Part shown: piece by piece, positions 61,408 through 64,000 of the stretch
Layout: every line of letters begins with the position of its first letter
Position numbering within the stretch: the stretch's first letter is position 1
Origin: Streptomyces sp. MA5143a
Lineage (GTDB): Bacteria; Actinomycetota; Actinomycetes; Streptomycetales; Streptomycetaceae
Assembly (NCBI RefSeq): GCF_900290235.1
Contig: NZ_OLMK01000026.1
Coordinates: 62,001-126,000 of the forward strand
Length of the DNA: 64,000 nucleotides
Reading direction: 5' to 3'
Program-made: the position numbers and the translations under genes
Notes under the pieces: generated by a model
The model's input: only the letters and a program-made list of their open reading frames with translations
What the model was told of the DNA's origin: nothing
Databases searched by the model: none

Positions 61408-62100
61408 CTAACGGCGTAGCGCCTCAGGTTTCCCTGACTCCACAGGCTTCGTGGATTCGAGATGGCCCCACACGATGAGCCGATGGCTGTGGCCCCACTC
61501 CGGGTCGCAGGTCGTCAACGTCAGATAGCGCCCCGCGCGCGTGTAGCCCGATTTCTTCGGCACGGGGTCGATGACCTGGACGTCGGCGGGCAATGTCCGA
61601 TAAGGACCCTTGTCGATGACGTACGTGTACCAGTGGGCGCCGTCGGTCAGGACCACCGCGTCCCCGGCCCGCAGCTTGGGAAAATCTTTGAAGGGATCGC
61701 CATACGTGCGGCGATGGCCGGCGACCGCGAAGTTTCCCTTCTGTCCCAGCTGAGCGGTGTTCGCGTAGTGCCCGAGCCCTTTCTTCAAGGTGCTGGTCCT
61801 GGTGCCCTCCAGCACGGGCTTGTTCCACGTGGAACCAAGACGCGGGATGTACATGAGAGCGAAGGGTTTCGCCTCCGTGTACGGCGCGGGCGGCTTCGGA
61901 CTCGCCGTGGTCCCCGCCGCGGTGGTCGGTCGCACCGGTTGCCTGGCCCACTGGTCCTGGAGCAGGCCGACCTGGCGGTCCATCTCGGTGTCGGCCTTCA
62001 CGCCGGTCCAGAAGAGCACATAGACGACGAAGAGCACGATCAAGGTGCCGACGGTGATGCAGAGTTCGCTGACGGTCCTGACGATCACACGCACCGACAC
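61408..62100 (-). CDS. Class E sortase (third copy)
   Basis: 230 residues. N-terminal helix (LCITVGTLIVLFVVYVLFWT) and a sortase domain with His in VAGHRRTYGDPF, Cys in LTTCDPEWG and Arg in SHRLIVWG. The Cys loop is followed by Asp rather than Thr-Pro as in the other two. GTG 62100 start. A degenerate parS-like palindrome (GTTCCACGTGGAAC, 61822-61835) lies within the coding sequence. Confidence 0.9.
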   Translation of the reverse strand: MSVRVIVRTVSELCITVGTLIVLFVVYVLFWTGVKADTEMDRQVGLLQDQWARQPVRPTTAAGTTASPKPPAPYTEAKPFALMYIPRLGSTWNKPVLEGTRTSTLKKGLGHYANTAQLGQKGNFAVAGHRRTYGDPFKDFPKLRAGDAVVLTDGAHWYTYVIDKGPYRTLPADVQVIDPVPKKSGYTRAGRYLTLTTCDPEWGHSHRLIVWGHLESTKPVESGKPEALRR

Positions 62101-62127
62101 AGGTCCCCCGGCTGCCGTTACGGGCCT

Positions 62128-62982
62128 CTACTCCACGGGCTTGGCGTACTGCAGATCCACTGTGCCCGAGTAGCCGGGCAGAGTCACCGGCCCGTCCTCG
62201 GTGACTTTCCAGCCGAGTCCGTAGACGTTGACGTACACCATGTAGTTCTGGATCGCCTTGCTCTCGGCGAGCGCCTTCTGGAGCTTCTCAGGGTCACCGA
62301 CCGCCTGGATCTTGTACGGCGGTGAGTAGACGCGGCCCTGGAGGATCAGGGTGTTGCCGACGCATCGCACGGCGCTGGTGGAGATGAGCCGCTGGTCCAT
62401 GACCTTGATGCCCTTGGCGCCGCCCAGCCACAGGGCGTTCACCACGGCCTGCAGGTCCTGCTGGTGGATGACCAGGTAGTCGGGCTGTGGCTCGGGGTAG
62501 CCGGGAAGCTTGGCGGTGGCGTTCGGCGGGGCGTCGTTGAGGGTGACGGTGATGGCCTGGCCCTTGAGCCGCTGGGTGCCGGCGTTCTTCTCCAGCGCCG
62601 TGAGCCGGGCGTCCTCGGCCTCGGTGCTGCCGTCGTCCCGCTCGGCGAGGGCCTCGACGTCGTCCCGGAGCACTCCGTTCGACTCGTCGAGCTGGCCGTT
62701 CTTGTGGCTGCGCTCCTGGATCAGGTCGGAGAGCTTGAGCAACGAGGCGTCCGTGCGGATGTTCGTGCCCTTGGCCGTGTCGAAGCTGGTGAAGAAGATG
62801 AGCCCGGCGAGGGCGAAGACTCCCACGGTGAGCACGCGTACGGGCCGGACACCGCCCCGGGCGGAGGCGTCACCGGTCGCGAGGGGCGAGGAGCCGTCGG
62901 ACTCGGTGGTCCCGGCGGTCCCGGCACCCGGCCCGGAGGAGTCGCCGGAACCGGCCTCGGGGGAGTCGGCTGAATTGCTCAA
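62128..62982 (-). CDS. DUF881 family membrane protein
   Basis: 284 residues. A Ser/Gly/Ala/Glu-rich cytoplasmic N-terminus, one transmembrane helix (RVLTVGVFALAGLIFFTSFD), a coiled-coil (TDASLLKLSDLIQERSHKNG and following) and the DUF881 domain with AVVNALWLGGAKGIKVMDQR and VYSPPYKIQAVGD. The family is linked with division/sporulation septum genes in firmicutes and actinobacteria but has no proven activity. It is divergent from crgA. Confidence 0.87.
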   Translation of the reverse strand: MSNSADSPEAGSGDSSGPGAGTAGTTESDGSSPLATGDASARGGVRPVRVLTVGVFALAGLIFFTSFDTAKGTNIRTDASLLKLSDLIQERSHKNGQLDESNGVLRDDVEALAERDDGSTEAEDARLTALEKNAGTQRLKGQAITVTLNDAPPNATAKLPGYPEPQPDYLVIHQQDLQAVVNALWLGGAKGIKVMDQRLISTSAVRCVGNTLILQGRVYSPPYKIQAVGDPEKLQKALAESKAIQNYMVYVNVYGLGWKVTEDGPVTLPGYSGTVDLQYAKPVE

Positions 62983-63123
62983 CGTACCCTTATCTCCTTA
63001 GGCGGCGCGGAAGCACTACGCTAACGGACGCCCGGGGGAGCATTCAGTGTCCCCTTGTACGCTGCCCCGGAGCCCGCCCCGTTCCCTGCGCGGCCACGCA
63101 GCGCATCGACAGGAGAGACCCTC

Positions 63124-63378
63124 GTGCCGAAGTCACGTATCCGCAAGAAGGCCGACTACACGCCGCCGCCGTCGAAGCAGGCCACAGCCATCAAGCTGAA
63201 CAGCCGTGGCTGGGTGGCTCCCGTCATGCTGGCCATGTTCCTCCTCGGCCTGGCCTGGATCGTCATCTTCTATGTGACCGACGGCTCGCTGCCCATCGAT
63301 TCCCTCGGCAACTGGAACATCGTGGTGGGCTTCGGCTTCATCGCCGCCGGATTCGGTGTCTCGACCCAGTGGAAGTAG
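63124..63378 (+). CDS. crgA: Cell division protein CrgA
   Basis: 84 residues with the family pattern: basic N-terminus [16 protein letters not shown] and two transmembrane helices ([20 protein letters not shown] and [17 protein letters not shown]). CrgA is a divisome membrane protein that in streptomycetes inhibits FtsZ ring formation and coordinates sporulation septation. GTG 63124 has AGGAGA 7 nt upstream; the longer frame from 63055 lacks a ribosome site. Confidence 0.93.
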   Translation: MPKSRIRKKADYTPPPSKQATAIKLNSRGWVAPVMLAMFLLGLAWIVIFYVTDGSLPIDSLGNWNIVVGFGFIAAGFGVSTQWK

Positions 63379-63680
63379 CACCTTCCACACCCGTGTGACC
63401 AGCCCTCCCCAGAGCTATCCACGGAGTTATCCACAGGCGTTTTCCACAGTGGGGAAAAAGAACGACGATCTGTGGATAACCCATCGGGCGTTGACGCCGG
63501 TATGACTGATCCGTCACCCCCGCAAGCATGTTCGCCCCCTGCCTGACCTGCGAAAACGCAGGTGAGCGACAGGGGGCACAGCTGTTCCCGCACCCTATGC
63601 ACAAGATCCGCCACGGTCTGTGGACAACAGTGCTGTAGCAGCACTGTCCGAGTGCCCGCTCACCGGCGCATCAGGGCTGA
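63379..63680. other. Intergenic region with DnaA-box cluster
   Basis: 302 bp between the convergent crgA and rhomboid genes, with no supported gene. It holds five DnaA-box-like sequences between 63415 and 63627 and is otherwise unremarkable. Confidence 0.65.
63415..63627. promoter_or_regulatory. Cluster of DnaA-box-like sequences
   Basis: CTATCCACG 63415-63423, TTATCCACA 63427-63435, TTTTCCACA 63440-63448, TGTGGATAA 63471-63479 and the perfect Streptomyces box TGTGGACAA 63619-63627. Four lie within 65 bp, in both orientations. Confidence 0.65.
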
Positions 63681-64000
63681 TCAGGTGAGCTGGGCGGTCC
63701 TGACCACAGTCATGATCACGACGGCCGCCAGGACCAGGGCGCACACCCCGAACTGGATCAGTGACCGCCGCTCCCTAGGAGCGTGCACCATCGCGTAGCC
63801 GACCACGACACCGGCGACGAGGCCGCCCACATGGGCCTGCCACGAGATGTTGAAGAACGGGCTGAACGTGAAGATCAGGTTGATCACCAGCAGGATGACC
63901 AGCGGCCGCATGTCGTAGTTGAGATGCCGCATGAGGACGCCGGTCGCACCGAAGAGACCGAAGATCGCGCCGGACGCACCGAGGGAGGGCTGGTCCGGCG
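63681..64000 (-). CDS. Rhomboid family intramembrane serine protease, C-terminal part (5' end outside window)
   Basis: About 105 C-terminal residues are visible and the frame runs off the right edge. The catalytic Ser is in SLGASGAIFGLFG (GASG) and the catalytic His in SWQAHVGGLVAGVVVGYAMV, the two rhomboid signature segments. Hydrophobic helices VILLVINLIFTFSPF and GVCALVLAAVVIMTVVRTA place it in the membrane. The substrate is unknown. Confidence 0.9.
   Translation of the reverse strand, partial: PDQPSLGASGAIFGLFGATGVLMRHLNYDMRPLVILLVINLIFTFSPFFNISWQAHVGGLVAGVVVGYAMVHAPRERRSLIQFGVCALVLAAVVIMTVVRTAQLT

Noticed and set aside
63415..63627. Chromosomal replication origin oriC
   Set aside because: dnaA and dnaN are absent from the window and the boxes are few compared with the Streptomyces oriC, which has many more.

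Overview
This 64-kb window is a high-GC actinobacterial chromosome segment, almost certainly from a Streptomyces. Evidence: strong G/C bias at third codon positions, many GTG starts, mycothiol-dependent enzyme and bacterial proteasome activator families, class E sortases, CrgA, and a gene order that I recall from the S. coelicolor SCO3800-SCO3855 region upstream of dnaA/oriC (recalled, not checked). Five perfect 14-bp ParB-binding parS palindromes and many DnaA boxes (TTGTCCACA type) agree with an origin-proximal location. There is no rRNA, CRISPR array, insertion sequence or intact prophage; one tRNA gene, tRNA-Leu(CAG), is present.

Layout. 1-9.3 kb: the 3' end of an acyl-CoA dehydrogenase gene, an M18 aminopeptidase, an NHL-repeat thioredoxin-like protein, a LURP-one protein, a nitrilase-family hydrolase, a mycothiol-dependent isomerase-like protein and a GntR/MFS pair. 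9.5-11.7 kb: a D,D-carboxypeptidase and a phage-type BRO-N antirepressor-like gene broken by a frameshift. 11.8-15.5 kb: first branched-chain 2-oxo acid dehydrogenase operon (E1alpha-E1beta-E2). 15.9-20.9 kb: two divergent receptor-type Ser/Thr kinases, the proteasome activator Bpa and a small exported protein. 21-28 kb: quinone oxidoreductase, a DrrAB-like ABC exporter, a K+ channel with RCK domain, and MoeA/MobA for molybdenum cofactor, with three parS sites in 130 bp. 28.2-32.6 kb: a second Bkd operon with divergent Lrp/AsnC regulator. 32.7-36.6 kb: a TetR regulator with 3-hydroxyacyl-CoA dehydrogenase, divergent from a PaaN aldehyde dehydrogenase. 36.8-46 kb: an rRNA methyltransferase, an HTTM/DUF5819 pair, an acyl-CoA dehydrogenase behind a KstR-like operator, rhodanese, J-domain protein, DUF2252 protein, and an HxlR/azoreductase pair. 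46-49.8 kb: a secreted GH127 glycosidase with an inserted LamG-like domain, then the tRNA.

50.2-58.4 kb holds the conserved actinobacterial growth and cell-wall signalling module fhaA-fhaB-pstP-rodA-pbpA-pknB: phosphopeptide readers, the phosphatase, the SEDS polymerase, its transpeptidase partner and the PASTA kinase. 58.5-64 kb follows with three class E sortases, pabA/trpG, a 53-residue membrane protein, a DUF881 protein, the division regulator CrgA and the 3' part of a rhomboid protease gene.

The most interesting signals are non-coding. They are three perfect DnaA boxes at an exact 23-bp period (4648-4702), a second DnaA-box cluster beside crgA, parS sites embedded in the start and stop of flanking genes, and a shared ACCGA-N4-TCGGT palindrome linking the second Bkd operon to the paa-type genes. 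I found no clearly unprecedented multi-gene system. The least understood coding elements are the HTTM/DUF5819 pair, the broken BRO gene and the sortase/pabA cluster.
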